From Zingiber officinale (Eukaryota > Streptophyta > Magnoliopsida > Zingiberales > Zingiberaceae), in NCBI RefSeq assembly GCF_018446385.1, contig NC_055987.1, positions 28,836,202 to 28,900,201 on the forward strand: 64,000 bases of DNA, given 5' to 3'. The number at the start of each line of letters is the position of its first letter. The stretch's first letter is position 1. The position numbers and the translations under genes are program-made. The notes beneath the pieces are model-generated. The model saw nothing but the letters and a program-made list of their open reading frames with translations, made no database searches and had not been told where the DNA came from. Positions 42,801 to 56,160 of this stretch are shown piece by piece.

Positions 42801-45800
42801 TTCATTTTATTTCTCAGTGAATGGAATAAACAATTTTTTTGTACAATCATTTACTTTTGTTATGAATCAACACCATCATTATCCTATAATAGTATCCTAT
42901 TAAATAGAATATTATATTATATAACTGATTTTAGGATATCAAAATTAATTTGATAACAACAACAACTACCAAGCCTTTTCCCACTAGGTGGGGTCGGCTG
43001 TATGAATCCTTTTACGCTATTGAGCTCTATCTCCTATTATATCATCATCTATATTTAAATAAATTTTATCTTGTTTTATTGTTGCTAACCAAGTCTTTTT
43101 TGGTCTTCCTCTTCCTCGTTTGATATGCATGTTTATCATAATTTCACATCGCCTAACTGGAACATTTATTGGTCGTCTAAGTACATGCCCGTACCATCTT
43201 AAACGTGTCTCTCGGAGTGTGTCCTCAATAGATACAACTCCGACTTTCTCTCTAATGCTCTCATTCCTTATTTTGTCCATCTTCGTATGTCCACACATCC
43301 ACCTTAACATCCTCATTTCTGCAACTCTCATCTTATGCTCATGTGCTCGAGTCATAGCCCAACATTTAACTCCATATAACATAGCAGGTCTAACAGCGGT
43401 TTTATAGAACTTACCTTTAAGTTTAAGAGGTACTTTACGGTCACATAAAACACCCGACGCTCCCCTCCATTTCACCCATCCTACTTGTATTCTATGTAAG
43501 ACGTCTCTCTCAATCCCTCTATCATTTTGTAAAAATGATCCTAAATATTTAAATCTCTCGGTTCCGGGCAACTCGTCCTCTCCTATCTTAACAATTGTTT
43601 CATTACTTCTAATATTGCTAAACTTAAATTCCATATATTCTGTCTTTAATCTACTAAGCTTAAAACATTTCCCTTCTAGTGTTTCCCTCCAAGATTCTAG
43701 CTTAGCATTTACTCCTTCACGTGTCTCATCTACCAAAATAATATCATCTGCAAACAACATGCACCACGGTACTGTGTCCTGAATGTGCGCAGTGAGTTCG
43801 TCCATAATTAGTGTAAAAAGATAGGGACTTAGGGTTGATCCTTAATGTTACCCTATCTTTATTGGAAATGCTTCAGTTACTCCGCCTGAAGTCTTTACTC
43901 TGGTCGTTACATCCTCATACATATCCTTAATTAGTTCAATATATGTTACGCTAACGCCTCTCTTTTCTAAAATTCTCCATATAATTTCTCTTGGGACTCT
44001 ATCATAAGCTTTTTTTAAGTCAATGAATACCATGTGTAGATCTTGTTTTTGCTCCCGATATTTTTCAATTAATTGTCTAAGGAGATGTATAGCTTCTATT
44101 ATCGACCTTCCAGGCATGACCCAAATTAATTTTCTGTCACTGTGGTCTTCTTAATCTTTTTTCTATTACTTTTTCCCAAAGTTTCATAGTATGACTCATT
44201 AGTTTAATACCCATATAATTTGCACAATTTTGTATGTCTCCCTTGTTCTTATATAAGGGAACTAGAGTACTTCTCCTCCATTGATCAGACATTCTTTTCG
44301 TTTTCAATATCATGTTAAATAATTTTGTAAGTCATTCAATACCTTGTTTCCCTAAGCACTTCCATACCTCTATCGGAATATCATCTGGTCCAACGGCTTT
44401 TCCATTGTGCATCTCATTTAAAGTTTGTTTTACTTCTGAAGTTTGAATTATACGATAAAAATTAAAATTTCTATGCTCATTTGACCTAATTAAATTACCT
44501 AAGTTAAGTTGGTCACCTAAACCTTCATTAAAAAACTGATGAAAATACCTCTTCCACCGCTCTTTTATTTCTCCATCATTTACTAATACCCTATTACATT
44601 CATCTTTAATACATTTTATTTGGCTAAGATCTCTTGTTTTCCTTTCTCTTACTTTAGCTATTTATGTCTCTTTCCCCTTCTTTTGTATCCAATTTTCGAT
44701 ATAACCGTCCAAAAGTTTCATTTTTTACTTCACTTACTACTTTCTTAGCTTCTTTCTTGGCTATTGTATATTTTTTAAAATTTTCCTCGTTTTTACAAAT
44801 ATATAATTCCTTATAAGCTATTCGTTTTTCCTTCACTTTCTCTTGTACTTTCTCATTCCACCACCAAGATTCTTTACTTAATGGTGCATGTCCCTTTGAC
44901 TCACCGAGTACACTCTTAGCTACTATTTTCAACTTTGATACCATCTTATCCCATGTTGTATTAGAGTTATCGTATATTTCACCTAATGCTTGTACTTCTA
45001 CCTTCTCCTTAAATATATTTTGTTTCCCATCTTTTAACTTCTACCACTTAATTCTAGGAATTGTATATATTTTCTTTCTATTGATATTATGTTTGAGGCG
45101 TATATCCAACACTACTACCCTATGTTGGGTAGTTAAGCTTTCTCCAGGAATGACTTTGCAATCTTTACAAATCTTTCTATCCTTCTCCCTAACCATAAGA
45201 AAGTTAATTTGCGATTTATTATTCCCACTTTTGAATGTGACTAAGTGTTCTTCTCTTTTATTAAAAAACGTATTAGCTAATATAAGGTCATATGCTATCG
45301 CAAAATCTAATATAGTTTTCCCTTCCTCATTCCTCGTTCCAAACCCATAACTCTCATGTACTCTCTCATATTCCTCATTTTTCACTCCGACATGCCTATT
45401 TAGATCACCTCCTATTAAAATCATTTCATTTGGTGAAATATTTTGTAATATTTCATCTAAGTCCTCCCAAAACCTTGATTTGGTAGCTTCATCTAATCCT
45501 ACTTGTGGTGCATATACGCTAATTATGTTAATAGTTTCATTCGCCACTATTATCTTAAGGACTATAATTCTATCCCCTTTTCTAACTACTCCTACAACTT
45601 CATCCTTTAACAAATTATCTACAATGATACCCACTCCATTTCTTGCTTTACTCTTTCCAGTGTACCATAACTTAAAACCTGAGTTCTCTATTATCTTTGC
45701 CTTCTCGCCTATCCATTTTGTCTCTTGTACACACAAAATACTAATTTTTCTCCTAATCATCATATCTACTACCTCCATTGATTTACCAGTGAGAGTTCCT

Positions 45801-48800
45801 ATATTCCATGTTCCAAATCTTAGATTATTAGTTTTCCTATCATATTTATTCTTATCTAATCTATGGTGTGAGAACTTTTGCCTATTTAACACTACACCCA
45901 AGTTCTCATGGAGATGTAGCGGTCCTTGCTGAGACGTTACAGTTGGACCCTGTAACGCGAACTCTTGCATATTTATCACTACACCCGAGTTCTGGAGATG
46001 TAGCGGTCCTTGCCAAGACATTACAATCGGATCCTGCAACGCGTTCATTCCGGGGAACAACCTAGCATTAGCACAATAGTTTAATGGATTCATTCATTGA
46101 ATATTTGTCATAGTTTGACGCTGGCTAGCAACCTAACGCAACCCTCCTCCTTTATCTGGGCTTGGGACCGGCCATGACCGGTCATCATGGGCGGAGTTTC
46201 AAAATTAATTTGAATAAAATAAAATTCTTTTTCAATATATGATATAACCTTTTATCTGAATCTTACATTTATTACATATATGATTTGATACAATTCACGA
46301 TTCAGAAATTCATAAAGTGATTCATGAAAAATCGTGATTTGACCACCTTAACTCCATTGAAGGAGATGAAATGAAGAGAAAAAACATCTTGGAACCACAT
46401 CCTATTAGGAAATGAATCATTACCAAAGAAAGCAGCACATGTCCTACAACATCTTGAAAGTAAACACTCCAACAATGCTAACTAAAACAACCATGGCAGT
46501 AAGACCTTCCAGGAAACAGTTGTAGTACAATGGTGAAACTCTCATACTGGTTAGCTGCAGCACTATTTGTGGAAACACAGAACATTCTACATGATCCGTC
46601 AAACTGAGAACAGGATAGCAGGAACTAAAGCAAACTAAAATAGTCCACACTCACAAGAACCATACGACACATCAAAAAAAATGCAAAATATATAGATGGA
46701 AATTAACTTGTTATACTCACAATGCTCATAAGGGATAAGTTAACTTGATTATAATCAATAAACCCAGTGACAGATAAATTAAATAAAAAATTTGCAGAAT
46801 CAACCTGACGAGAAGATCTAGGTGAGGTGTGCTCTTTGGTGTTATAGGATCCATAAAGTGAAGTTTTGATTAGCAATTAGAAATATACAGGACCTTTAAA
46901 AAAGCATCCTATATGTTAATAACTTAAAACAATACACAACTTTTGGGAAAATTATCTTGGTACTCTCATATGGAATTTAAGTTTAACAATATTAGACCTA
47001 ATGAGATAATTGTTAAAATAGGAGATGATGAGTTGTTTGGAAACTTTAAGTATTTAGGTTTATTTTTACAAAATGATCGAGGGATTGAGAAAGATGTACA
47101 TAGAATACAAGCAGGACCCCTAAAACTTAAAGGAAAGTTCTATAAAATGACAGTTAGATCTACTATGTTATATGGAGCTAAATGTTGACTATGACTCGAA
47201 CACATGAGAAGATAAGAGTGAGTTGCAGAGATGACGATGTTAAGGTGGGTAGGTGGACATACGATAATGGGCAGGTTAAGAAATAAGAACATTAAAGAGA
47301 AAGTCAAGGTTACATCTATTGAGGGAAAACTTGAAGAGACAAGTTTAAGATGGTACAAACATGTATTTAGATGACCAATGAATACTTAAGTTAAGCGATG
47401 TGAAACTATGACACATCAAACGAGGAAGATCAAAAAGACTTGGTTAGCAACAATAAAATAAGATAAAATTTATTTAAATATAGATGATGATATAGTAAGG
47501 GATAAAACACAATGTCGTAGAAGGATTCATATAGCCGACCCCACCTAATGGGATAAGGCTTGGTTGTTATTATTGTTGTATGAATTGCTAGAATAAAGTT
47601 TTGGAGTGTAGGTTGTTCTTTAAATTCTTCTAGAATATAGACACTAGAATGAGCAATTTAAAAAGTGGCAATTAGAAGAGACATTCTAACCTCAGGATTC
47701 TACATAAATGTGGATGCTAGCACTCAACACTCTGCCTTTGCCCATTTAATATGGGGGAAAGTAATGGCTCACATTCTTTTGATTTCACTTGCTATATTCC
47801 ATAGATTTTAGAACTGTATGGAATTTGCATTTTGGTAAGGATTTGCATTGTCCTTTTATCAAATTAATTTAAGGAAAACTTATCATGCCTGAAGTTCTTG
47901 ACATATCACATGTTTTGATGAATGATCCACCAACCAAACATCATTAGTCATTTGAGTAGGAGTCAACAATCCACCCATTAACTGATTAACCATACAATTT
48001 TTAGGCTCCGTTTACTTGGGAGGACGGATTTAAAAACTGAGGAAAATTTTCCGTGAAGAAATTTTTCTACTGTTTACTTCATGAGGAAGGATGGATTAAT
48101 CATTCTTTCTATTGTTTACTTCTTATTAAATAATGGATGGATGGATACTTAATCCATTAATGGATCATTTTTTGACGTTTATTCATCCTCCCAAAATCGG
48201 ACAGAAAACCCATGTCCGTCCTCTGCTCGCGCGTGTTGGCATCATCTAGGCCACAGCAGGTGAGCAGCAAGCGGGGAGCCTCAGCAGGTGAGCAGGGGAG
48301 GGGCCTCCCACTCGCCTGCGAACAACAGGACGACCTCATGCTGGCCTCCCTACTCGGTCTTCGTACAGGGGTGAGCGGCGGTAAAAACCTAGAACATATT
48401 CCTTTTCCATTCCATTCTTGTTAGCCTCTCACTCTTTGATGCTCTATCACGATGAAGAAGACGACGGTTACATGGACTGATGCTCCTTCGTTCCATTCAT
48501 CGTTGGCAACTTGGCGTTGAAGGTTCTTGTGCCATCGACACCCCTGCCTCTCCCTGCTTCGAACAGGCAAGTTCCCTCACCAGATTGTCAACATCCCTAT
48601 CCTCGCTTCTGGCGAAACCTCCATCGCAGACATCTCGATTCCCGTCGCCGCCTCGTTTCACCTCTCCAAGGATGATCTTGATCGAATCACTAGAAAGTAT
48701 TCGCTTTTCGCCTACTCCACCAGCCGCGCGAAGCTCAAGGTTTCCATCTACACCGGTGCATTAGGGAGTTCCTTCTAGTGGAGCCCTAGGAATCTCATCG

Positions 48801-51800
48801 GCAAGTTCAGGATACGGCTGGATTTGAAGGGTTTTGTAAAGGACGACGGCGCGATGGAGTTCCACAGCAAGTGGGTTGCCATCGGCATGAAGAGGGGCAT
48901 GGATCAACAACATCTAATGATGAAGGCCGAGCCTGATGCTCGATTTGTGTTCGAGTTCGACGGTGTGACAGAATGTAACCTACAGGTTTTGATGGCAACA
49001 TGAAGTAACATGTATTCACCTACAAATTTAGTTGTCACAATGTCGCTGTCTTTTTTATCCTCTTTCTTCTCCTCTATTCTGTCTTCCTTTATGCAAGGAC
49101 TTGTTATTCATCCTTGATTTTATTTTCCTTTCTCTTCCTTGGCTTTGAAGGATAGAGATTCTTTTCCTTTCTCTATCCATGCCTGAGAGTAAACATAGCA
49201 TTAGTCCCAACAACTTCTTGGCTATCTAACATAATTGGAGGACAAACAAGACTAGGAGTGAAATTACTGTTGTCACTTCTATACCATCAACCAGAAGGTT
49301 GTCCAATTATTTTTTTACCTGTTTCCACAATTTTTCGTTTATAAACAAAATTATTTCACTACCTCAAACAATTGTTAAAGAACATAAACATATTCTTTTA
49401 GTTGTTTACATTATCCACTGAACCAAAATGAAATGACTGTATATAACAGAGATTATGTAACAAAAAATTGCAAATGAGCACATCTCTTCATCGTCAAAGG
49501 ATCAAAACAATAAAAGATTGAATTAGTACAATTTCTCAGAACACAACATTGCCCCTTTTTTATTCAATAAAACATTCCTAGAGAGATAAATAAGAAATCA
49601 TATCGGATTAAGGAATAGAGATCTATAAATGAAAATGTAAGAACTGATGCTACCTTACGATGTTCAACTGCATAAAATTTTTACCTGAAAGAGAGCTTTT
49701 GTTAACTGTGGGCTTGATTGCAGGAGTTGTCGCACTAGTGGCTTGTTCTGAGTAGTCAGGGTCTGTCATCAAAAACAATATTATTTCATTCATAAAAATA
49801 TAGGAAATAATGAGCAGATCAAGAAGAAATAACCTTCATCTCTGACATAATCTCAAGCAATTGATGTCTAGATAGTCTAGACAGATAGTGAGTTAAGGAA
49901 TCATTTCCATTTCCAGAGTGGTTATGTAACATATTTTGTGTGTTGGAAGTCTGAGCACCACCTAAAGCTGCTGCCATGGCATTCGCAGCAGTTGCAGCGA
50001 AAGGGAAGCCAATTGGTTGATGCAGAGGATCAACTAAATTAGGGGCTCCAGAAGGTTGTTTTTGAACATCTGTGAAGATTAAATCACATGTTAACAGACA
50101 AACCGTTATGGTCCTGTAAGAATCAGATGTAAGGACCTCAAAAACCAAATGGAATTGAAAAAACTAAGAAAGACAACCAGCCCTAGATGCCAACCCTGGT
50201 CCACCACGACCCTGCAAACCAATACTCCATTACTATCAATCGAAAAATGTATGAAAAGATTGTTAGGGAAACAAAATCACAATTATTTTTACAGACCATT
50301 CTAAAGATGTGCAATATAGAAATAGTTGTATAAAAATGCATCTTTTGCCTTGTTTGCAGTAACAAGTTCAATTTGTAGCTGCATGACCATCATTAGAAAG
50401 GATACATACATATATCTTTCAAACAAAAGCATCAAAAACAGATCACAAATCGAAAAAGATAAGTTCTGGTGATGAAGACACATGTCAAAGATAGGTTGCT
50501 AAAGAATAACTATCACATGCATACATTTGTTACAAGGAAACATTTATGGTGAAAAATATATATAACCACGATGAAACAACACGTATAATACAAACACCAA
50601 AAAAATCTGCTTCGCACAAATAAGAATAATTTGGCAGGGAAATGAATGCTTCTAGAAAGAAACCAGATAAAGTGTGTTAACCTGTTCTCTATTTCGGTCA
50701 GCATTTTTATCATTTTCAGCAAAATCAACTCTTAACTGACGGCCATTTATTTCATAGCCTTGAAGATTTCGGCGAGCACTAAGAGCTGTCTCTTCATCCT
50801 TATATTCACAAAAGCCATATCCTTTAGGCTTTCCAGTTTCTCTATCAGAGACTAACCTGCATCAGTGTAACTTATTGCTATTAAGTAGAATACAATGACA
50901 AATATTATTACCTACATATATAAGAAGCTAGTCCAAGTAATGGCAATCAAAACCTATGGCATGAAAATGGAATTTACTATAACAAATTAAGGAAATAAAG
51001 AATCATAATCATGAAAGATATTCAGTCGAGTGAATTGAATAACCTAAACCATGAACAAATATTGAACCTGCTGCTGAACTAGGGCCAAAATACCTTCTCT
51101 GAACCTACATCAAATATATTGTCTAGGATTACAAACAATAATACTGCAGCCAGTGCTTCACAAGCCGATGCTAAATAAATCTACAAATATAAGCAGGAGG
51201 GCTGAACTGTAAAAAAAACTGCAATTAATTCAAAGCACGATAGATAAGATGATGAGCACCATGTATGCCCATGCATAAATCAATTACATTAAATCAAAGT
51301 TTCTTCACTTTAATCAAATTATAAATCAACTATTGTTGCATGATTGCTAGCGTGGATTTGAGCCCAACATTTATATGAAGGTTTTATCTAACAGATTGAA
51401 GTTCTAAGCCATTTAACCACTGGTCTAAGGATCATTCCTCTAGTAAGATAAATCATCAAAATAGCCATTAACCAAAGAAGGGATTATTAAGTTTCAAAGA
51501 ACTATGTATAGTCAATAAAGGTTACACTAAATGTGTGACATGATTGCTCATTTGTTAGCAAAGACAACTGATATCTTCTAATATTTTACAAAGTAAGTTC
51601 AGAAGTTGAACTAGCTTAAGTCTGCAAAAATGACAGAGGTAATAAATAAACAAAAAAAAAAAAAGCAAGTGAAAAATCAACTAAGTGGCTTGAAAGATGC
51701 CAGATGACTAAATGGTTATTCTATTATGCTTTCTCAACATATGTCCTCAATCCCTAACTCATATCCCATCATGTCCAAGAAAGAGGAACGTGAAGAGGAT

Positions 51801-54800
51801 ATCTGAACCTACCTTTCTAATAAAAGGAGAATAAAATAAATCACGTAGATATTCAAATCCTATATAATGAGAATTTTCATATAATTTCAAGGGTGCATGT
51901 GCTCTTTTTCCTCTAAAAATCCAAATATGATAGAAGAGCACACTTCTACTAGTCTTGTGGTTAGGATAAACATACCATAACCCACATATGAGAGTGATCT
52001 TACTGAAATGCTCAAACAAGTAACCTCCGAGGTTAACTTCATAGAAGTAAAATTTTTGCTGGCTTTAGCATCATAATGCGATGTTTCTTCCAATAACTCA
52101 TGAGAAACCCCATAATCAATTCAACACTGGCCGAGTTGGAGAGATATTCACAAGCAACTAATTTTTGCATTAACTCAAGCTTTCATCTGTTATAACATTT
52201 CAATTTTCTTCCTCTATCCAACATTTATATTAATATTCATGGTTTGGGGTGGTCTGGTCTGGTTGGTGATTTAGTTAAATTGGCCATAGTGATTAGTTGA
52301 GATGGTTCAAGTTTAGGTGAGCAAACCTGTGAACAACCAAAAGGGTCGAATCCAAGGGGATGAAGTCTGACAACCCCCAAAACCAACAGCAGAGAATCCT
52401 GGTGTAGTTACTCTAACTCATCATGAGCCAAGTAGTTAAGTGATCGTAAGCACAAGTGTTTGGAAGATCTCAGAGACATGACTTCGATGCTCCTTGTTAG
52501 ATAACTGATTTATCAATCCATGCCACAACATAAGGGAAAAGAATGCTTCTTTGTCCTCGTCCAACTAGAGCATTTAATGCATTGTGATAGATCACATTGA
52601 ATGTGTGATGTAGCACGAGAGGAGATTGAGTGTTGGGCAGTTTGGGGAGTAGAAATCTGGAATAAAGTGGTAAGGAATGTAAAAACTTAGGTATCACACC
52701 TAAGGGTTCCTAAGCATCACACCATAGGAGGATTGTATCACACAACCAAAGAGAACTCGCAAAATATTGATATCTATTTTCTATCCCAGCATTACAACAG
52801 TATACACATTTATACTAAGACTCGCAAAGAACTCAAATAACATAAATGCTAATAGATAGACTCATTGAAAACACAAAAGACTCTAAAAGACACAGGAAAC
52901 TTAAAAGACTCACACATAGGAAACTTAAAGACTCATAAATATGCTACAATTTTCCAAGCATGAGAAATTAAAGCATATTGGAATTGTTGGTCATTTAATG
53001 CTGACTTTTGACTTCAACCCTTAGGAATTGATGAACTTTATATCATTTCCCAAGTAGGTTTATTATCTTCCAAGACATGTCAAAGTAATAGTGGAGTTTA
53101 GAATCTCCATTTCTGCACTTGTAGACTTTTAATGGAGTTTGTCACTTGTCTCCATCAATGTGTGATGACCCATCACATTTAATGTATTATCCGTCTTGTG
53201 TCCCTTAGTAGTAGATGTTGTCAATCGAAGGGTCTCCAGCTTACCATGATCCCGACAGTTGGTACCTCTTGAGGTGGGCTTGGGAGTTGAGTACTTTGTT
53301 AACTAGAGAAGAAGGAGAGTTTATGTGTCGCAGGTCCAATTACGGACCTGTTTCAATTGAGATCACATGGGCTAGTAGAAGATGGACAAACTTGAGTCAA
53401 TCACATGAACTAATGGTCAATCCTATAGCATTCCACATTGAATATGAGAGTCCCTTCGACTGGTGACATTAGCGACTAACTAATCTACGACACACGCATT
53501 AATGCGACAGGTCACCACACATTTAATGTTCTCCATCTCATGGCATTAAATGGCCACGTTGAGCGAGGATGGAGAGGCATCATCTACCCATTGCTGTATT
53601 GGTCGACCATGTCGACTTTTGCCGAAGAGCATCAAGGCCATACCAACCTATAGTGAGGTCACCTACTAGCTCAAAGTAATGTCTCCAAAACCACTAAAAT
53701 TTAGCTCACTTGAATTCCAACTAATTTGAACATCAAGAGTGTTTGTGCTGAGAATTCAAGTGCCAATGTTGGAAATTCAAAGGTTATATATTACACTCTT
53801 CATCTCCTCATATTCAGTCGTAATGAGACAATTATTAATATAGGAGATGACGAGTTGACTGGAACTTGAGAACTTTAAATATTTGGGATCATTTTTACAA
53901 AACGATGAAAGGATTGAGAAAGATATCTTACATAGAATACAAGCAGGATGGTCGAAATGGAGAACATCGAGTGTTTTATGTGATCGTAAAGTGCCTCTAA
54001 AACTTAAAGGAAAATTCTACAAAATTGTAATTCAACCTGCTATATTATATGGAGTTGAATGTTGGACTTTACTAGAGTACATGGGTAGAAAATAAGAGTT
54101 GTAGAAATGAGGATGTTAAGGTGGATGTGTTACATACGAGGATAAAAAAAATGACAATATTAGAGAGAAATCAAAATAGCATCTATTGAAAGAAAACTCT
54201 GATAGACATGTTTAAGATGGTATAGACATGTATTTAGATAATCAATAAATGCTCCAGTTAGGCGATGTGAAACTATAACAAACACACACATCAAACGAGG
54301 AAGACCAAAAAAGACAATTAGCAACAATACAACAAGATAAAATTTATTTAAGTATAGATGATGATATAGTAGACGATAGAGCCCAATGGCGTAAAAGGAT
54401 CCATATAGCCGATCCCAGTAAGTGGGATAAGACTTAGTTGTTGTTGTTGTATCTCCTCATATTCAACCCCTTTGACATTGCTCAAGCATTCTTGCCAAAA
54501 TCAAACCATTTTCTCATCCAATCACTAAAGTCAACTAAACCAACTTGCCCAACCGGATTAGACCATACACAAATCACGAGCATCAACAATGTAAGTACCA
54601 CATAAAGTTCCTAGATTATGGTATTGGAACTTCCCATTAGCAAAGCTGAACAAAGAGATGCAAAGGCATATAACCACCTAATATTTTCTATTTTTTCAGG
54701 TGTACAGTCAACGGCTTACATCAACCTTAGATATTCACCCTCTCAATTTCTTTTGACACCATAGAATTAACCAGACATGCATCAGGTAGGATATTAAGAC

Positions 54801-55289
54801 GAATGTACAACAAATTTAAACATCTCGAATACAAAGTTTATATAGCCGCTCAACCAATCAAGAGAACAGAGAGAGGATTAAAGGAAGGCACAAAAAGAAT
54901 TAACAAATTTCAGATAAAAAAAAAAGCATACATCCAAACACACGAAGATGATAAGACTAAGAACCTGAAAGACACCACAGGGCCGACTTCCTCGCATATC
55001 TGGACGAGCTGCTCCTCCGTAGCATCATAAGGAATATTCCCAACTGCAACAATTCCAAATTATACCCAATGTTGGCACAAAAACAAATACTCTAGGAAAA
55101 TAACTTGTAAGCGTGGATCTTAAAAAGGCAATAATTTTAACAAAACATTTCAAAGCACAAAGCACGGGAAGCTGTGAGACAAAAAGAACAAAGTAGGTTA
55201 AAAAAAGGGCGAAATTAAATAGATGCACGGCAAGGTCAATCAAACCGACCGAAGACGCATCGATGCTGAGAGCCAACGGAGGCGGCCAT
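39863..55289 (-). CDS. CSTF64: Cleavage stimulation factor 64-kDa subunit (CstF64/CSTF2), 10 exons, 510 aa
   Basis: This nuclear RNA-binding subunit of the CstF complex recognises the U/GU-rich element downstream of the poly(A) site and promotes 3'-end cleavage. Exons: 55289-55250, 55043-54965, 50856-50682, 50211-50178, 50069-49834, 49762-49685, 42047-42012, 41934-41521, 40969-40661, 39994-39863; they sum to 1533 nt in one frame. The RRM spans residues about 11-88 with RNP2 CVFVGNIPYD and RNP1 KGYGFCEY. The hinge domain that binds CstF77 spans about 115-214 ([37 protein letters not shown]). A Gln/Pro-rich region fills exon 8. The C-terminal three-helix CSTF_C domain is exon 10 ([18 protein letters not shown]). 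I chose this start because it gives a short MAAS leader before the RRM as in plant relatives. Introns 2 and 6 are swollen by transposons; all exons are intact. Confidence 0.94.
42281..42321 (+). mobile_element. Minimal 41-bp RTE 3'-end insertion
   Basis: GCCGACCCCACCTAGTGGAA plus a (TTG)-like tail is the same 3' terminus as the RTE LINEs in this gene. It is flanked by an 18-bp duplication TCTTATTTAATATTCTAA (42263-42280) and TCTTATTTAATATTTTAA (42322-42339), one mismatch. It is an extremely 5'-truncated insertion in CSTF64 intron 6. Confidence 0.85.
42954..46198 (-). mobile_element. Full-length RTE-type LINE in CSTF64 intron 6
   Basis: The element runs from the 5' end (46198, GC-rich leader with GACCGGTCATGGCCGGTCCC) to a 3' terminus of GCCGACCCCACCTAGTGGGA followed by a short (TTG)n tail at 42954. 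A perfect 15-bp target duplication TCAAAATTAATTTGA lies at 42939-42953 and 46199-46213. It has the same orientation as the host gene. It encodes a broken endonuclease-RT frame. The short microsatellite tail instead of poly(A), and the single-ORF layout, fit the plant RTE clade. Confidence 0.92.
43017..46093 (-). pseudogene. RTE LINE ORF (AP endonuclease plus reverse transcriptase), multiply broken
   Basis: The AP-like endonuclease occupies 46093-45041, with [27 protein letters not shown] and [10 protein letters not shown] stop follows after RIKW; the frame resumes through 44944-44654, where more stops and shifts occur. RT motifs follow: [15 protein letters not shown] with the first catalytic Asp (about 44030), and the FADD active-site motif in [12 protein letters not shown] (about 43750). 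A stop separates the two RT pieces near 43845. The C-terminal part has the RTE-typical [15 protein letters not shown] and [19 protein letters not shown], ending at 43017. Several nonsense codons and shifts make it inactive. It is sense-oriented in the host transcript but removed with the intron. Confidence 0.9.
46970..47579 (+). mobile_element. 5'-truncated RTE LINE fragment
   Basis: This plus-strand copy of the last ~600 bp of the RTE covers the [29 protein letters not shown] and [18 protein letters not shown] segments with deletions. It ends in GCCGACCCCACCTAATGGGA and TTG/TTA repeats. It is antisense to CSTF64. I could not find a clear target duplication. Confidence 0.85.
48004..49200. mobile_element. 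PIF/Harbinger-type non-autonomous element carrying a host gene fragment
   Basis: Its ends are imperfect inverted repeats (left GGCTCCGTTTACTTGGGAGG; right, reversed, TGCTATGTTTACTCTCAGGC). They are flanked by a TTA duplication at 48001-48003 and 49201-49203, as in Tourist/Harbinger elements. Inside, 48475-49003 encodes a degraded DUF1005-like protein fragment. It lies in CSTF64 intron 6. Confidence 0.72.
48475..49003 (+). pseudogene. Captured DUF1005-family gene fragment
   Basis: DUF1005 is a plant-specific family of unknown function. Three frames give consecutive family pieces: [15 protein letters not shown] at about 48480 (the family N-terminus), then [20 protein letters not shown]...[20 protein letters not shown] (48580-48778), then [20 protein letters not shown] and [19 protein letters not shown] up to about 48990. 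Frameshifts and a stop near 48777 separate them. It has no introns within the fragment. It lies between the terminal repeats of a Harbinger-type element, which points to gene capture. Confidence 0.75.
50857..53801 (-). other. CSTF64 intron 2, distal part, no recognised gene
   Basis: This is intronic DNA between exon 3 and the RTE fragment. The sequence around 52300-53800 is less AT-rich and looks like an old insertion, with repeated ACACAT/CATTTAATG words, but I find no coding motif or clean ends. Confidence 0.4.
53817..54450 (+). mobile_element. 5'-truncated RTE LINE fragment with target duplication
   Basis: The last 634 bp of an RTE element lie in plus orientation ([40 protein letters not shown]), ending GCCGATCCCAGTAAGTGGGA and (TTG)n. 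A perfect 15-bp duplication ATCTCCTCATATTCA flanks it (53802-53816 and 54451-54465). It is antisense to CSTF64, in intron 2. Confidence 0.9.
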
Positions 55290-56160
55290 GCCGCAGCGAA
55301 GGGAGACCTTCCTGTCGCACCAACTCTCTTTCTCCAGATAAACAGTCTAGGCAGAAGAAGCTGCGCGGTTCAAACACAGACTCGAAGCGGGCAGGAGAGA
55401 TCCAAATCCTGGAGCTCTGAGTCCCTAAGACTTTATCTAGTTCCTCAGCGATTTAGGGCGTCGTCGGCGCGTCCAGACGGCGGCGGCCTGGTCTGGAAGG
55501 GCAGAAAGAAACGAGGGAATCGTTACGTTTCCAGAAATGAGGTCGGAATTGGGCATGTGGTTCGCCACGTTTTTCTTAGGAGCGATATTTATCTTCGGCG
55601 AGCCAATATACAATACGATTATTATCTAACATCTAAATACTAAATACCGGAATGTATATAATCTTTTCCCAAATATTACACTCGAACAAATTCAATTAGA
55701 TTTGGAACACTAGAATAGTAACTACCTTTAATGCTAAATTTGCACAGATAAATTTGCTTTATTTAATAATATGAAAAATAATAAATATTAAAAAAATAGA
55801 AATAAAATAAAATATTTTGAAAAAAAAAAATCAAAAGTATTGATTTAAATCGTTGGAATTAAGATGGATAACTGTAACATCGTTATCGCTGAAGCTGAGA
55901 GCCCGGTGCAGAAGTCAAAGTCACACGCATGGAAAAAAAAAAAATGATAATTTATCAAAGGGGTACGTAGAAATTTAAATTTATCAAAATGTATATATTA
56001 TTTTGATATTTATCAAAGAACGTATTTTGTTAAATGCATTTTCTATTTTACCCTCCTGACAACTTGACTTTTTCTCTTGTTTTTTTTTTCTACTATATTT
56101 CTCTCTTCTCTTTTTTGTATCGACATACAGAACATATAAATAATATTAGTTTATTTTTAA
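55290..56160. other. CSTF64 5' UTR/promoter and AT-rich intergenic DNA
   Basis: The CSTF64 transcript must start here on the minus strand; 55290-55510 is the GC-richer part expected for its 5' UTR. No TATA box was clear. The rest is AT-rich with no gene. Confidence 0.45.

Noticed and set aside
45480-45932. 150-codon plus-strand ORF
   Set aside because: It is the antisense of the RTE endonuclease frame.
53215-53466. 83-codon ORF in CSTF64 intron 2
   Set aside because: It has no recognisable family or splice context and sits in what looks like old repeat DNA.
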